From Monilinia fructicola (taxonomy: Eukaryota; Ascomycota; Leotiomycetes; Helotiales; Sclerotiniaceae), in the NCBI GenBank assembly GCA_008692225.1, contig VICG01000004.1:2170501-2234500 (forward strand): a stretch of DNA of 64,000 bases. Reading direction: 5' to 3'. Numbering within the stretch: the stretch's first letter is position 1; each line of letters opens with the position of its first letter. The notes beneath the pieces are model-generated. The model was given only the letters and a program-made list of their open reading frames with translations. It searched no databases and was not told the DNA's origin. A program made the translations under genes and the position numbers. Of the stretch, positions 46,978 through 59,549 are shown in pieces.

Positions 46978-48927
46978 GTGATGCGCCAGTCAACTTTCCT
47001 CGTTTTCTTGTCCGCTCGCCGGCCGCCTCCCACCCGTTATCGGTGTCGCTGTCTTCCGGGTGGAGAAGATGACGATCAGGATGATAAGTACCATGAAGAT
47101 GACGATGATAAATGAATAGCTGGGTGAAGGAACTAATGGATATGGTAGATAGATAGATCTATAGATGGAGAGACAGATCTCTCTGTCCTCTCAACGGGGG
47201 AAGAATTGAATACTTGCCCTCCCGCAAGGTCTTTCAAGTTGCAAGTGTGATTTCCTGTGAATAATCAAAGGATTGGGAAATCCTCAAAGCCATTATTATA
47301 GACTTACATTCTATCGTAGAAGTGCTAATACTATGTTACGCTATATACCTTATAGCCAGGACAGCACTTATCCCGTTGATCCATCCCTGTGCTTGGTGAA
47401 ATCCTGCGAATGCTTCGGATGTTATCACAGAATAACCTGGAATACGAATGGTGTAACAACGCCCAAGGGTTAGTTAAACGTCTCAGGCTGCTGGAAACAG
47501 TTTCGGTGGTAATCATAGAGCTGGAAATCCTGCAAGACCAGGTATACCGAGCTGAATCAAAACGGGGGCACGACAAGGTAATTGGCAACACCATATCGCC
47601 GCAATAGCAGCTTCTCCCCAATTTCCCAGCATAACTTGTTATTTGCCTTTATCAAAATAACTTTACCCTTATGTTCAATCATTCAACGAGCTGGGCCTTC
47701 AAGTATAGATGCCAAATTTCCTAAGGAGCTTGCACCTTGTCTAGCTTCATGAAAGATGGTGAAACTACCAATTCTTATGCCATCAGATGTGTCTTTATTC
47801 TCTCTCACTATCCCTCGCACGACCATAATCTAAAAATGAACATGCCTCAATTCTCTATTGCAGAGTCAATTGTGCCCGCTATCTCTATCACACCGAAGCA
47901 AAATTTGTAAGCGCTGAATTGTGTACTGGTAGATCTCGTTGGCGCGTAAAAGATCGCTGGATCACTAAGCTGAGTCACCAAGTTATTGCGGGTGGTGACT
48001 GGTAGGGAAATCTGGTCTGTAGGAGTTTAAAATGCTAATCTCGAGGATATTTGTAGCTGACCGTTTCTAACAAGTACTTTACCTTGATATTCAGCTATTA
48101 GTATGAAGTGCCGGGAATGATTATGTACCTATCGCTGTAGAGCTCTCTGCATTCTTTGGGTCGTGGAAGGCAAGGAAAGAATTAAAGAAAGAGCGAAGGG
48201 GAGAGTTTGGTGTCAAAGGTAATCTTCGAAGTGGAGAAGGGCTGGTGCTCGAGACTTTTCAGGAAAAAGAGGAGAAGCGAAAGGTTTGGATTGGTGGTAA
48301 TCGACGACAACGATTTCCTATGCACTTTCTCGCTGTGTGAGTTACACAAGCTGAACCTTTTTCAAGCTTGAGAAAGGTGCGGCACTCAAATTTGTTCACG
48401 GGGTGTTGTTCGTTTCCTTCTGCTGTGCCTTGTGCATACCAAGGACGTATCCCACCTATTTATCGCCTCTCTATATCCTCAGGCTATCGCAATCTATCAT
48501 GATCTCCCCCTCCATGTTCTCGTGACTTATAAAGTATACCCAAACTCATGGGCCCATGAAGTGTTGGTAACAGCCCGATCACGGTTTCGAAACACAACGT
48601 ATTGGGAACTGAAAGCACAAATGTGGCGGCAAGTTCGCTGTTTGGTCGTTGAGGAACGCTAATGTGGTTAGTTCTATCAACTGAGGTCATCTTCTGTTAG
48701 CAATAGGTTAAATGCAGCTTTCGCCGCCCACGGCTGGCAAACTTAGAAGGGACCGTCATTGTGTGTGATATATCCCCATGTTTGATTTGAGGGAGCAGCA
48801 AGCCACATGACATGGTCAACTCAGCTTGACATGCATTCATTTAAGTAGTAGCTTGATGAGCATTCGCGTCATTGTACCGCATACCACTGCAGCGCACAAT
48901 CCTTGAGCACACAGTCTTGAAAAGACA
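46978..48927. other. intergenic, possible isolated exon fragment
   Basis: About 2 kb without a supported gene. A helix-rich stretch on + at 47,389-47,575 (LGEILRMLRMLSQNNLEYEW...LLETVSVVIIELEIL), followed by GTAATT, could be an exon or relic. I cannot extend it in either direction. The frames at 48,432-48,690 show no family resemblance. Confidence 0.35.
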
Positions 48928-49792
48928 TCATCCCCGGTGCTTCTTGAAGGCTTCTTGAACCGACATTCCTTTCTTGACTTCTTCCTTCACACGATCATCT
49001 GCTGCAACCAGGCCTGGCAATATTGAGATAACATCGGCTACCTTTGCTCGTGGGATGATAACAACACCGTTTTTGGGATCGCAGAATGCTAGGTCTCCAG
49101 GATGAACAACCGTCCCATCGATTACCAATGGTGCCTGAACTGAATGAGGCTTGGATTCGGCACCAGCACCAACAACCGATGTTCCTCGGGACCATATCTA
49201 CAAGAATCATCAGTAAAATTCAGGGATAATCGGAAGCTTCTCCGAAGACTCAGAAATTATGATCAGTCGATGTTGGCAAATAGTAAATGAAGGCATACGA
49301 GGTCCGATGATAGCGTCAGGGCGGTAATGGGAGGATATGGACTAAATAACTTACAGGAATTCCCGTAGCTTCAAGTTCATCCAGATCTCTAACTCTCCCA
49401 CTAACGACCACACCTTTAGCGCCAAGAATTTGAGCTCTCAGTGCCATGATTCCACCTAGTACGGCATTGCTCTGACCACTAGGCTGACTTATCACCACAA
49501 TCGAGTCAGGAATTGTAAGATCAACCCAATGCTTATCAATGGGAATATTTGCGGCCGCATAACCAGGGAGATCATCTGAGCTGTTCTTTGGGGCAAAGGC
49601 TACGGTTGAAACTGGCGCAATAGTAATTTCATTGAAAGCAGCTGAAGTAAATGCAGGCTTGATGTCTGAAAGGAATCCAGCACCAGCGACTTTGAGTTTC
49701 AGAAGAGCATCAGCAATATCACAAGCTGTGTATTGATTTTGAAGAGCTGCAGTTTGCTCCTTTAGGAGATTTGAGTTATCTGAAGTGGACAT
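48928..49792 (-). CDS. RraA-like / HMG-aldolase-fold protein
   Basis: Member of the RraA / 4-hydroxy-4-methyl-2-oxoglutarate aldolase superfamily. Fungal members are mostly uncharacterised, so aldolase or oxaloacetate decarboxylase activity is only possible. Two exons, 49,792-49,355 and 49,197-48,928, are separated by a 157-nt intron; 235 residues, normal for the family. The start is MSTSDNSNLLKEQTAAL. Conserved parts are TACDIADALLKL, the GGIMALRAQILGAKGVVVSG loop and the RVRDLDEL motif holding the metal/substrate Arg-Asp pair. The C-terminal VIDGTVVHPGDLAFCD and GVVIIPRAKVADV follow. Its frame is intact. It is divergent from OMP decarboxylase across 2.3 kb, with no obvious functional tie. 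Confidence 0.9.
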
Positions 49793-51234
49793 TGCTTGAA
49801 TTAAGAATTTAATGGTACCGTAGTTCTATATGAAGGAAGGCTTCGCACCGAATACCTGTCTTTTGGCGGGAGAAGGTTTCTGTAGGTAAACAGATAAAGC
49901 AAAAAAGAGATAGGATAGAGAGAGGATGGGTAGAGAGAGGATGGATAGAGTTATGTTATTGTTCCAAACAATTGATGGTGATGATGGTGATGATGGTGGT
50001 GATGATGATGATGATGATGGATGGATGGATGGATGAATGGATATATCTACAAGTGTACTTGATAGGATAGGATAGGATAGGATAAGTAGATAGATACAAG
50101 TAGAAGTGATGTTGTTTGCTCTTGTTTACATCATCATCGGAGACTCCCGAGGTTGGTTTATTGATACTTGAGGATGTAAAGTACCTACTACCGTATTAGG
50201 TAGTAAGGTTATGTAAGATACCTTGTTTCCTTTTCTCCTGCTGCTTGAAATATATTCTAGATGCCCGCTCTATTATGGCTAGTATCTACGACTTGCCCAT
50301 ACTATTATTCTTATTCTTCTTATTCTTCTTCTACTACTACTCCTACTACTCCAGGGCTGCCTCCAGTTCCCTACTTACGGAATCCATCTGCTAGTACCTA
50401 CCTAGTATATACCGACCTGGTATACCGACCTAGGATACCGGCCTAGTATATCGACCTAGCACAATACAAGTACAGTAGTACCTCCTACCTGCTTTAGCTG
50501 ATGCTACACATGCACATCTGATCAAGAAAGATCAACTTCAAGGAATGCAGGAATGGTACACACTGCTACACAGCTACACAGCTACACAGCTACACAAGGT
50601 AACACAGCTACACAGGGGACAGACACCAGAACTAACCAACAAGCACAAGTACTCCCTCCAGTGGGATGAAACGATTCGTTCTCAACTTCTCAGTCAGAAG
50701 TCGGAAGAACATTCAAGATCCCCAGAAATTCCATACAGTACCGTAGAACTACGAGGTATCCAAACGGGACAAGAACTGGAACCCATTCCTGTGGTTCCGA
50801 AAGTACCTGGTCTTCCCCCAGTTTTTTATACAAAAAACTTTCGATTGTGGCATTGTGCATTGACAAACTCGTAATAATATCGTCACCAAGTTCAGCAAAG
50901 TCTCAGATCCGACTCTTGAGCTAAACAGAAGGAGAGAAGGAGAGAAGGAGAGCGAGGGAGCGAGGGGGTGAGAGAGTAGGAGGGTGAAAGGGTGAGAGAG
51001 TGAGAGAGCGAGAGCGAACGGAAGAAAGAAAGAGGGTTAGTAAATATTTACCTAGGTATCTAGCTACAAATAACAATTAGAACTATTTATTAATATTAGG
51101 TATTATTATTAGATCTGCATTGAAGATATCATATTACATAGCACAACAAACACAAACAGCAAGTATTTACCTAGAATGAAGATGGATATAAGAATGAACA
51201 AGTAAATACCTAGAATATCTAGATGCCTACTCGT

Positions 51235-51345
<111 letters not shown>

Positions 51346-52029
51346 AGATATATATTATCTCTAATATAGTTTATTTATTAAATAGTTTTTTATTATACGT
51401 ATATTTATAAAATAAATATATATATATATATAACGCTACTATTAAGAATATTCTTTAAACTAATTTAAATAATCATTTAAATAGTATATAATATATCATA
51501 TATAATAAATTATAAATTATTGATTAATCATTCTCATTTCTCTTACTTATTATACTCGAATAGTTGTTTTCAAAGGTTGATGAAAGTATACCTACCTACC
51601 TACCTACCTACCTATCTACCTACCTAGATGCCTACTTAACTTTATCACTACCTTACCTACCTAGCAAGGGGTAAATACCGGTGATCAGTTCCAGACTTTA
51701 TTCCTTCAGGTAAGTGCAATTAATTGATTATGCTTTTATGGTTTATGGGTTTTTTGAAAAAAAAAAAGTTCTACTCTATTTATTTATTTATTGTAACTTG
51801 ATGCATATGAAATCGTCGCTAAAATTAATTTTAAAATCTTTGAGACTTCGACACAAAGGTATCAGGCACAAAAAAAATACACCAACATAAATCCGAGTCC
51901 TTTCTTCTTTCTCCTTTCTCCTTTTTCCCTTCTCTATTCTTTTTCTTATGATACATATATCTAAGTGAAGTAGTATCAGTTCAGTCCGGTCCAGTCCATT
52001 CCAGTTCAGTGAAGAAAGGAAGAAAGAAA

Positions 52030-52072
52030 GAAAGCAAGCAAGCAAGCAAGCAAGCAAGCAAACAAGCAAGCA
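52030..52072. repeat. (AAGC)n repeat in OMP decarboxylase leader
   Basis: About ten copies of AAGC, 45-90 bases upstream of the OMP decarboxylase ATG, so possibly within the promoter or transcribed leader. Confidence 0.85.
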
Positions 52073-52115
52073 AGAAAATAACACAACAAAGGTATTCGAG
52101 ACATTGTTATTCATC

Positions 52116-53382
52116 ATGTCTCCCGCAATCTCTCAACCTGTTGCGAAAACCTCATTCGATGATCGAGCCTCGAAAACAAAAAACATCCTTTATCCGCCTA
52201 CCTCCTTCGTCTCATGACCCTCAAACAATCTAATCTATGCGTCAGCGCCGATGTCTCTACCACTGGGGAACTTCTCCGATTAGCAGATGCAGTCGGTCCA
52301 TCTATCGTCGTGCTAAAGACCCATTATGATCTCATCAACAACTGGGACTACAATCCAACCACTGGAACGGGTGCGCGCCTGAACCGTCTCGCACGTCGTC
52401 ACGGATTCCTCATATTCGAAGACCGAAAATTTGGCGACATTGGAAATACAGTGCAATTACAATATACCGAGGGCACAGCCAAGATCATCGAGTGGTCGCA
52501 TATAACCAATGTTAACATGATACCCGGAAAAGCCAGTGTGGATTCAATGGCCGAAGCAGCTGCAAGATGGAGAGAACGCAAACGTTATGAAGTCAAGACA
52601 GATATATCAGTAGGAACCCCTCGACCTGAAAGCATTGAAGACGATGAAGATCAGATCACCTCGCCTATTAGTCTGAATAGCAAACCCAATGAATTCGCAG
52701 ATGGTTCTCATGGATTGGAAGCGCACGATGAAATGAACATTGGACGAAAAGCAAGTATCGTATCTATCACCACCGTTTCGCAACATTTCGAACCGGCCAA
52801 TTCTCCACGTTCGCGCAGCGATTTTGATATTGAAGAAGAAGCATATCCTGGAATTGATGAGGCGCCTTTGGAAAGAGGTCTTTTTGATATTAGCACAAAT
52901 GAGCAGTGCAGGAAACTTCATGACTAGAGACTATACGGATGCGTGTGTGGCAAGTGCGAGAGAACATAAACAATACGTCATGGGTTTTATTTCACAAGAA
53001 TCGTTAAATACGGACGCGGATGATGATTTTATCAGTATGACCCCAGGATGTCAGTTACCGCCCGAGAACGATGAAGAGGCGGAGCTCGAGGGTGATGGAA
53101 AGGGGCAACAGTACAATACTCCCGGGAAACTGGTGGGATTGGGTTGCGATGTGGTTATTGTAGGAAGAGGCATTCTTCGCGCGGATTGATCCAAAATGGG
53201 AAGCGGAGAGGTACAGGAGGAAGGCTTGGCAAGCATATGTGAAGAGAGGATTAAAGCTTAGGGAACAACATCTCCATAGGAAGCACAAGGATGAAAGTAT
53301 CTGTCAATTGCGTTGCTCCAGAAGCATAGTGGTTGGTAGCAGTCTAATATTCAAAAGGGGGTTGGCAATTTCCACCCCGTAG
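52116..53382 (+). CDS. URA3: orotidine 5'-phosphate decarboxylase (three frame slips)
   Basis: Last step of de novo UMP synthesis; equivalent to pyrG/pyr-4. The start [18 protein letters not shown] lies in one frame and [20 protein letters not shown] in the next. The core has VLKTHYDLI and the catalytic [17 protein letters not shown] with the D-x-K-x-x-D residues. A ~95-residue acidic/Ser-rich insertion (residues ~135-235) follows, a known feature of many filamentous ascomycete enzymes. Then come [45 protein letters not shown] and [16 protein letters not shown]. Slips lie at the A6 run 52,178-52,183 (two too many or one too few), T5 at 52,881-52,885 (one extra T) and TT at 53,186-53,187 (one extra T, otherwise TGA ends the frame). 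The C-terminal end after KRGLKL is uncertain; the in-frame stop is at 53,380-53,382. Confidence 0.9.
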
Positions 53383-54057
53383 CGTATTTCTAAGAAAAAG
53401 AAAGAGAGAGAGAAAACACTTCCAATCTTTCATTCATTCTCATTTTCTTCGATCCTTTCAAAGTTCCATATCACATTATCATTTGAGATAAGATTTTATT
53501 CAAGCAGCCCTGGAGTGCAGTGCAGTGCAGTGCAGTGCACCATTTCGATTCTCCACATCGGTTTATCCGTACCGTAGTCGAACCTTATTCCATATTTATC
53601 ACACCACACACACTAATATCATCGGGAAATCCCCATATCGAAGTGGGTGGGTTGGCTGGTTGGCGTGCTGTACAATGCGATGCAATGCGATATATATTGT
53701 TTAATTTAAACCCCTTTTTTTGATAAAAAAATTATTTCAACTTCTTTTACCTTTTCAGCTTTTGCTTTTGCTTTTACTTCTATTTCTGCTTTTGCTTTTG
53801 CTTTTACTTTTATTTCTGCTTCTACTTCTACTTCTTTTTCTTCTTCTTCCTATCGTCTCATCTCGCCTCCTCTTCTCTACTTTCCTCCTGTTTCGTTCGG
53901 TTCCGTTCATGAAATTGCTTCGTCCATTCATCTATTTCACATAAAGATCTCTTCTTCAACATCAAAAAACGGATCGCTGTCTACCATATGGCATCGCGGA
54001 TGCTAGAGGTTTCATCTGCATGACGTGTAGATGGACGGAAACTCTACACATTCCACA

Positions 54058-54119
54058 GTTCGCTGTTGGCTGTTGGCTGTTGGCTGTTGGCTGTTGGCTG
54101 TTGGCTGTTGGCTGCTGGC
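54058..54119. repeat. CTGTTGG heptamer tandem repeat
   Basis: Eight to nine perfect copies of a seven-base unit. Because seven is not a multiple of three, it is open in several frames and generates spurious Leu/Ala/Val/Gly or Gln/Pro/Asn frames on both strands. Confidence 0.95.
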
Positions 54120-55580
54120 TGTACAAGTACAGGTACAAGTAGCGTGCATCCCCGGCATCGGATCGGTGCAAGGTGATGGTTCGAGGCGGCTAGGTAGGTT
54201 CCGGTTCTTGGCCGGTAGATGAGTTTGGAATCTGGATTTGGGATTGGTGTCTGGGGACTGGGGTCGCGGGGCGTTGTCGTTTTTGTTTGGCTTCTTGCAG
54301 GGTGCTCTTGCTTGTTGGGGTTTGTGCTGCTGATTTGTGCGTGTGTATGTAGAGCCGGGATTTCGAATTCTGCATCCTGGATTCTGGATGCTCTAGCCCT
54401 GTTCTCTGCACTGCGTGTCTGCACCGATGTGTGCATGTATGTATGTATTCTAGAACTTCCCTTCTTGTTGGCTGTTGTATTGCTATTCTTCATGCTCTGT
54501 CGGTATCCTGCTATGGTTGAATGTTCAGAGTGGAAGTCTACTTCTTTGTCTGTCTGTCTGCCTGTCTGCCTGTCTGCAATATAACAATTCTACCACCTAT
54601 CCACACGCATCCCAAGATCCAATCCAGAATCCAGTAACCTGACTAAGTCCAACTTGAAAACACAAAATCCAACAACAGTATTACTCCCTGCGTTTCATAA
54701 TTCAATATCCTAATCCCAATCCCAATCCCAATCCCAATCCCAATCCCAATCTCAATCATCAATCATCAATCATTAATCATCAATCATTAATCATCAATCA
54801 TCACAATCATCAATCAAACAACAATTACCCCCGAAGACCCGAAACCTAAAACCCAAGATCCGAAACCCGAGACCCGAGACCCGACATCTAAGAGCAGGGG
54901 CCAGCCGGAGCTGCCACATGAGCGCTGCTTCGTCAACATACTGTACTGTATTAATGCAAGCCGACTGTCCATTCCCCCTCTCCATAAAACATCAAGTGCC
55001 GCCCGCGCCAGTGCCGGCGGAGTAGAGCTCCACAGTCGGAGATTTCTCGGGGGGTTTGTGTCGGGGGTGGATGGGTCGGCGGGGGTCCTGGAATCTTTTG
55101 ATGCTGGGGCGCTGGGGAGGGTGTCGCTTGGAGGGTGGCGGCTCCTGGGTTGGCGGGTTGGGAAAGGGGGGAGGGGTTGGTAAGTCTCTTGGTTTGGGGG
55201 GCTCCGGGGTGTATCTGGAGGTGATGCTTTGGCGTGGGCTGGATTGGATGTTTGGGATTGGCTTAGATATTGACGTTTTGAGGATTTGGATCTGGGTTGG
55301 AGTTTTGATGTGATTGGAGATTGGAGATTGGAGATTGGAGACTGGTTTTGTTTGATCACCTTTTCCGCGCTCCAGCGTTCCGGCAGGGGGAGGAGTCCTG
55401 CATGGTATGCATGTGATGTGGATACGGGTGGATATTCTCAGAATATCTTGCTTGTTCCTCATACGCAGCCTCCCGTCGTTTGATAAGTTTATCACGCCGC
55501 TGCATCCGAGTATGTACGCAGCGATCGCTTTATGCTAGCAGTGCGGTGCCTCTCATCTTTATGGACAGGATTAAGGGTCG

Positions 55581-55988
55581 ATGTTCATCCCTTTGCGAAG
55601 TGTTTACATGATAGATGTCCCTATCTACGAAGCCCCATTCATTGAGCACCCGCGTGCTTTGGGGGTCAGATTATTTACTGGTGGGTTCGCCAATGTGCCA
55701 GAAGCTTATGAATTTGGTGTGCGACGTGTTAAACCCGTGCTGGTTCAAGCCGAGATTCCTGCTTGCTTCGAGGATCAAAGATTAGTTATTGTTTGGAAGG
55801 TGGATGTGCTATGGATCAAAGAGACCGAAGATGTGGTTGGTATACTGGGGATTCAAAATCAAGGGATGGCAGGGAGCTTCATTGGCGGACTGAGGAAAAC
55901 GAGGAGTTGTTTGACTGATGAGGTGTCTTATTTTGATACAATTGATATACACCTATGTTTTATTCTAAAACTCATAACGTACGGTTAA
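55581..55988 (+). CDS. doubtful hypothetical ORF (135 aa)
   Basis: A repeat-free frame starting MFIPLRSVYMIDVPIYEAP with mixed composition (GVRLFTGGFANVPEAYEFGV, LVIVWKVDVLWIKETEDVVG). No family recognised, no intron signals assigned and no neighbours to support it. It may be a relic exon or chance. Confidence 0.2.
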   Translation: MFIPLRSVYMIDVPIYEAPFIEHPRALGVRLFTGGFANVPEAYEFGVRRVKPVLVQAEIPACFEDQRLVIVWKVDVLWIKETEDVVGILGIQNQGMAGSFIGGLRKTRSCLTDEVSYFDTIDIHLCFILKLITYG

Positions 55989-57171
55989 GTTTCGAAAGGG
56001 TGCGAGTTGAAGAGTTGAAGAGTTGACGAGCAAGTTCCCCGAAAAGGGGTTAGCGAATACTATCAGTATCCATGCCAAGTCCACCAACCAACTAGAATCC
56101 CCATGAACATCCAAAATACACCAAACCCTCAAGTCACCTACCTCAACATCCTATATGATTCCCCGCATATCATTATCCTAATTTTCCAAACCGAAGACTA
56201 GGTAGGTAGCCTTCTATCCAAAAGAATCCATCCACCCATCCATCTATCTATCTCCCATGAACAAACCCCAACGCTCCCACATTCAACACCCAACATCCCT
56301 ACCAAACGCTCCCAAGCCCAACAAACCCCCCAATCCACACCACCCTCACTCACACATCCCCCAACCTCCAACCTCCACCCCCAACCACCCCCCAAGCATC
56401 AGCATCAGCATCAGCACCACAACAAAACCGCCGCACCCCAAGCCAAACCCCCCCAAAACAAGCACAGCACTCAACATCCACCCAGAACCAGAAACGACAC
56501 CAAAACACAAAGAAAGGGAATAGAAAAACGCAGGAAGCGGCATCCATCATCATATCTGCAATGGTATGTCATATCATGTCATGTCATGTCATGTCATGTT
56601 ATATCATATCACCTCAAATCCGCTGCGCGGCCATCAATAACGCACGAGTCACGCGTAGAAGCAAGCGGAAGAGATGTTGTGGTGGATGATGGGATGTCCG
56701 GGGTGCCGGGATCTGTTGTCGAGCGATGGAGATGAGGGATGGGGTGTCATTCTGGGTAAGATTTTGATTGGATGGGTGATTGCTCATGTAGATGTGGAGA
56801 TACAGTTGAGGATTCAGGTTTGGATCGGATGGGGTGGGAGGGGAGGGGAGCCTTCCTTGTTGCTAAGACTTTTGATAAAATTAAAAGTATCTCGTTGAAG
56901 GAGGTGCGAAGATTAGGTTGGTGTGTGTATGCGGATTTTGTGAAAATGCATTTTGGAAGGACGTACCTTTTCGTAGATGTGTGCAGTTGGAAGATGACTT
57001 TCGGATTAGCTGCTGTTTGTTGAAATATCTTCTATTGGTGAGTCGACGATTTATATCGACATAGATGAGGTATGTATAGCGTAGTATGATCCTGATACTC
57101 TCAAAATAGCAATCTCTATTCTTCAATGATATCCAGCACATATATCCCGATAAATCAACCCATAAAACCGA

Positions 57172-59549
57172 TCAAGGAAAGATTCCACCTCCCCCGCCCC
57201 CACCCCCACCCCCACCATCGCTCTCACCCTCACCTCCACTATTCGCCAGTCTCCGACCACGTCTACCACTGGCCTCCTTATCCGCTTCCACCCTCCTCAT
57301 CCTCACTCCCCTCCCCCTTCCACAACACCCCAATGCCAACGGAAGTGGGATCACCACCAACGCCAACACCGTTTGAAAAACCAACGCGTTGTACATATTC
57401 CCCTGCGGCCTCGTACTCCCATCATCCATCGAACCATCCGAGACCCCCTTTGCCCTCAACTTATCACTAACAATAATGAAGACGCCCCCTAGTAATTGTC
57501 CGCCGGACCAACAAATCGTACTGGTGACTTCGGGGGACACAGGATGCGTAAGCTCAATCAGATATTCAAGAGCAACAGGCACCAGACTAAAGCTTGCGGC
57601 GCCGAGAATCGACAGGATGGAATAGATAGCAGCTAGACTTCTGGTTTGGGGGGCCCAGGTAAAGGCAAGGTAGCAGATGCCCAGGATGGGGATTTGAATT
57701 TTGATTGCGAGGAGGTAGGTTTTGGTGCGGTCGATGAGCGGGGATGTGATTGCTGCGGCGACGAGCCCGACGACTATCAGGAGGGCACCTGCGATACCCG
57801 GCGTTGGTTTCGCTAAAGGAGTAGGGGGGAGAGCATTTGATTTATGAGGGAGGAGATACTGTTGAAGAGGCCGACGTAAAACCAGAAGGGGAACATCATC
57901 ATGTAGAATTCTGGGGAGCGGAGGAGGAAGCGAAGAGATGGTCCTAAGGCATGTTTTGGCTCTTCAGATGATGCGGAACAGGGGTTGGTGGCCCTTTGGG
58001 AATGAAGAATGAAGGGATAGTTGCACACGGATGACTATGATAGTATTAGCATCGGTAGGGTACGGGGTATTGTGTGACTTGCGATAATGGCAATATAAAG
58101 AACCATGTTAGGTATACTCCCCACACTTCCAGCCCAGAAAGGATCAATCAATTGAGCCAGCGCACCCCCGAAAGGATTGGCTAAACTCATGACCGCCGTC
58201 GCAGCCACCCTTCCCTGATTCGTGAACCACAAATCCGAGTATCGAGTTGGGGCTGCAAGTACAAACGGCTGAGCAATCCCCGTCAAGATCTGCCCGAACA
58301 TCACACCCCCAAAATTCCCATGCCTACCAGATCTTGTAGCCCCATATCTTATCCAATTTCCAAGCAATAACAGTACGGACGCAATAAGAATCGCGGGTTT
58401 AGGTCCACCATGATGTAGGACGTAGATAACAAAAGGACTAGCTAGCACAAACGCAAAGAGGAAGGCGGTGCTCAGCCAATTAATCGCCGATTCGGATACA
58501 TTATAATATTGCGAGACGGTAGTAGAACTTGCCGAAAAAGTTAACCACTGGACGAGTAGTATAAATTAGCCCATATTCGATGATAACCATGCACAGAACA
58601 ATGGAGCCCTCGTGGCACCCAAAAGAGACGTTGAAAACAAAATGAAATTCCAGAGCAATACTCACATCCCAACTAACAATAATGTTCAACAAAACCAACT
58701 GTACCAATCCAAACCACCTTTCTCTTATAAACCTTGAAATGTCCCCCATCAAAACCCACAGTCTCACGCTCCGAACTTCCTCTTCCCAACTCCTCATCCG
58801 CAGCTCCATCCGTACCATGCACTCCAATCCCACCACCCCTTACACCCCCCTCTTCCTCATCATCCTCATCTGGCAACAAATCGTCCCCGCTATTTAACTC
58901 CGCCAAATCCAGATCATCTAGGTCTTCGATTTCCTCCTCCACCACTTCCCCATCACCATCCGTCTGCGATTTCGATATTCCAGTGCTCGTCATACCCGCA
59001 TGCGTATGTGTATTTCCATTCGCTCTCTCCCCAGCCTTGTATTTTTGCTTCTGCTTCTGCTTCTGCTTCTGCTTACCTCGTAAATCCTTCATGGCCGTCC
59101 AGCCTTTGGGCATACCGTGGTGATGATGCGCTTCCTTTTCCGCACGCCTCTCCTTCTCAACCCCGATGCCAATCTCTCCCAGTCTTCCCTCCCTCTTTTT
59201 CTCTTCCGCTCCCAGAGCCCCGTCTCTCTCCAATTCTTTCTTCAATTCTCCCTCCAAATTCTCAGTATATTCCACCTCAATGCTGTCTGCACAATCCTCT
59301 TTATTAACCTTATATCCAATCTTTTGATCCTTATCTTGGACCTTTCCCAATTCCGTTTCCTTATCCTGATCCTGATCCGTATCCTTCTCTTTATCCCTCC
59401 TCTTTTCGTCCTTTTCCCTTTTCTTTTCCCGTTCCTTTTCCCTCTTCTCCTCCAAATTTTCTTCCAATCCCTTTAATCCATTCGAATTCGAATCCAGATA
59501 CAAAATCCAAATCCGAATCCAAATCCAAACCCGCCGAACCCTTCTCCAT
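57172..59549 (-). CDS. MFS transporter, FLVCR-like (several frame slips)
   Basis: Major-facilitator membrane transporter resembling the FLVCR/SLC49 group; the substrate is unknown. Three exons: 59,549-58,666, 58,547-58,083 and 58,034-57,172. The second intron appears to be GC-AG (GCAAGT donor, 48 nt). About 735 residues. A ~275-residue highly charged Glu/Lys/Asp N-terminal tail precedes TM1 ([16 protein letters not shown]). Helices continue with [40 protein letters not shown], the loop [58 protein letters not shown] and [20 protein letters not shown]. The C-terminus ends in about 12 Gly. Extra bases: 59,502-59,505, 58,717-58,718, 57,824-57,829 and 57,797-57,799, plus an ambiguous pair near 57,975-58,025 ([14 protein letters not shown] in another frame). 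Corrected length divides by three. Confidence 0.85.

Larger units (their letters stand above)
53383..57171. other. gene-poor, tandem-repeat-rich stretch
   Basis: About 3.8 kb with many short tandem repeats: GTGCA at 53,518-53,539, TTGCTTTTACTTC-like at 53,760-53,850, CTGTTGG heptamers at 54,058-54,118 and TCTGCCTG near 54,548-54,580. CCCAAT hexamers lie at about 54,712-54,752, AATCATC repeats to 54,805, GGAGATT heptamers at about 55,313-55,345 and CATGT pentamers at 56,573-56,600. Open frames here are mostly repeat translations. A 135-codon + frame at 55,581-55,988 is repeat-free and listed separately. Confidence 0.55.

Noticed and set aside
54031..54222. Short regular repeats resembling a CRISPR-like array
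   Set aside because: The units are head-to-tail heptamers with no spacers, in a eukaryotic genome.
59008..59476. Plus-strand hydrophobic Phe/Leu/Ile-rich frames
   Set aside because: They are the antisense of the Glu/Lys-rich N-terminal tail of the MFS transporter.
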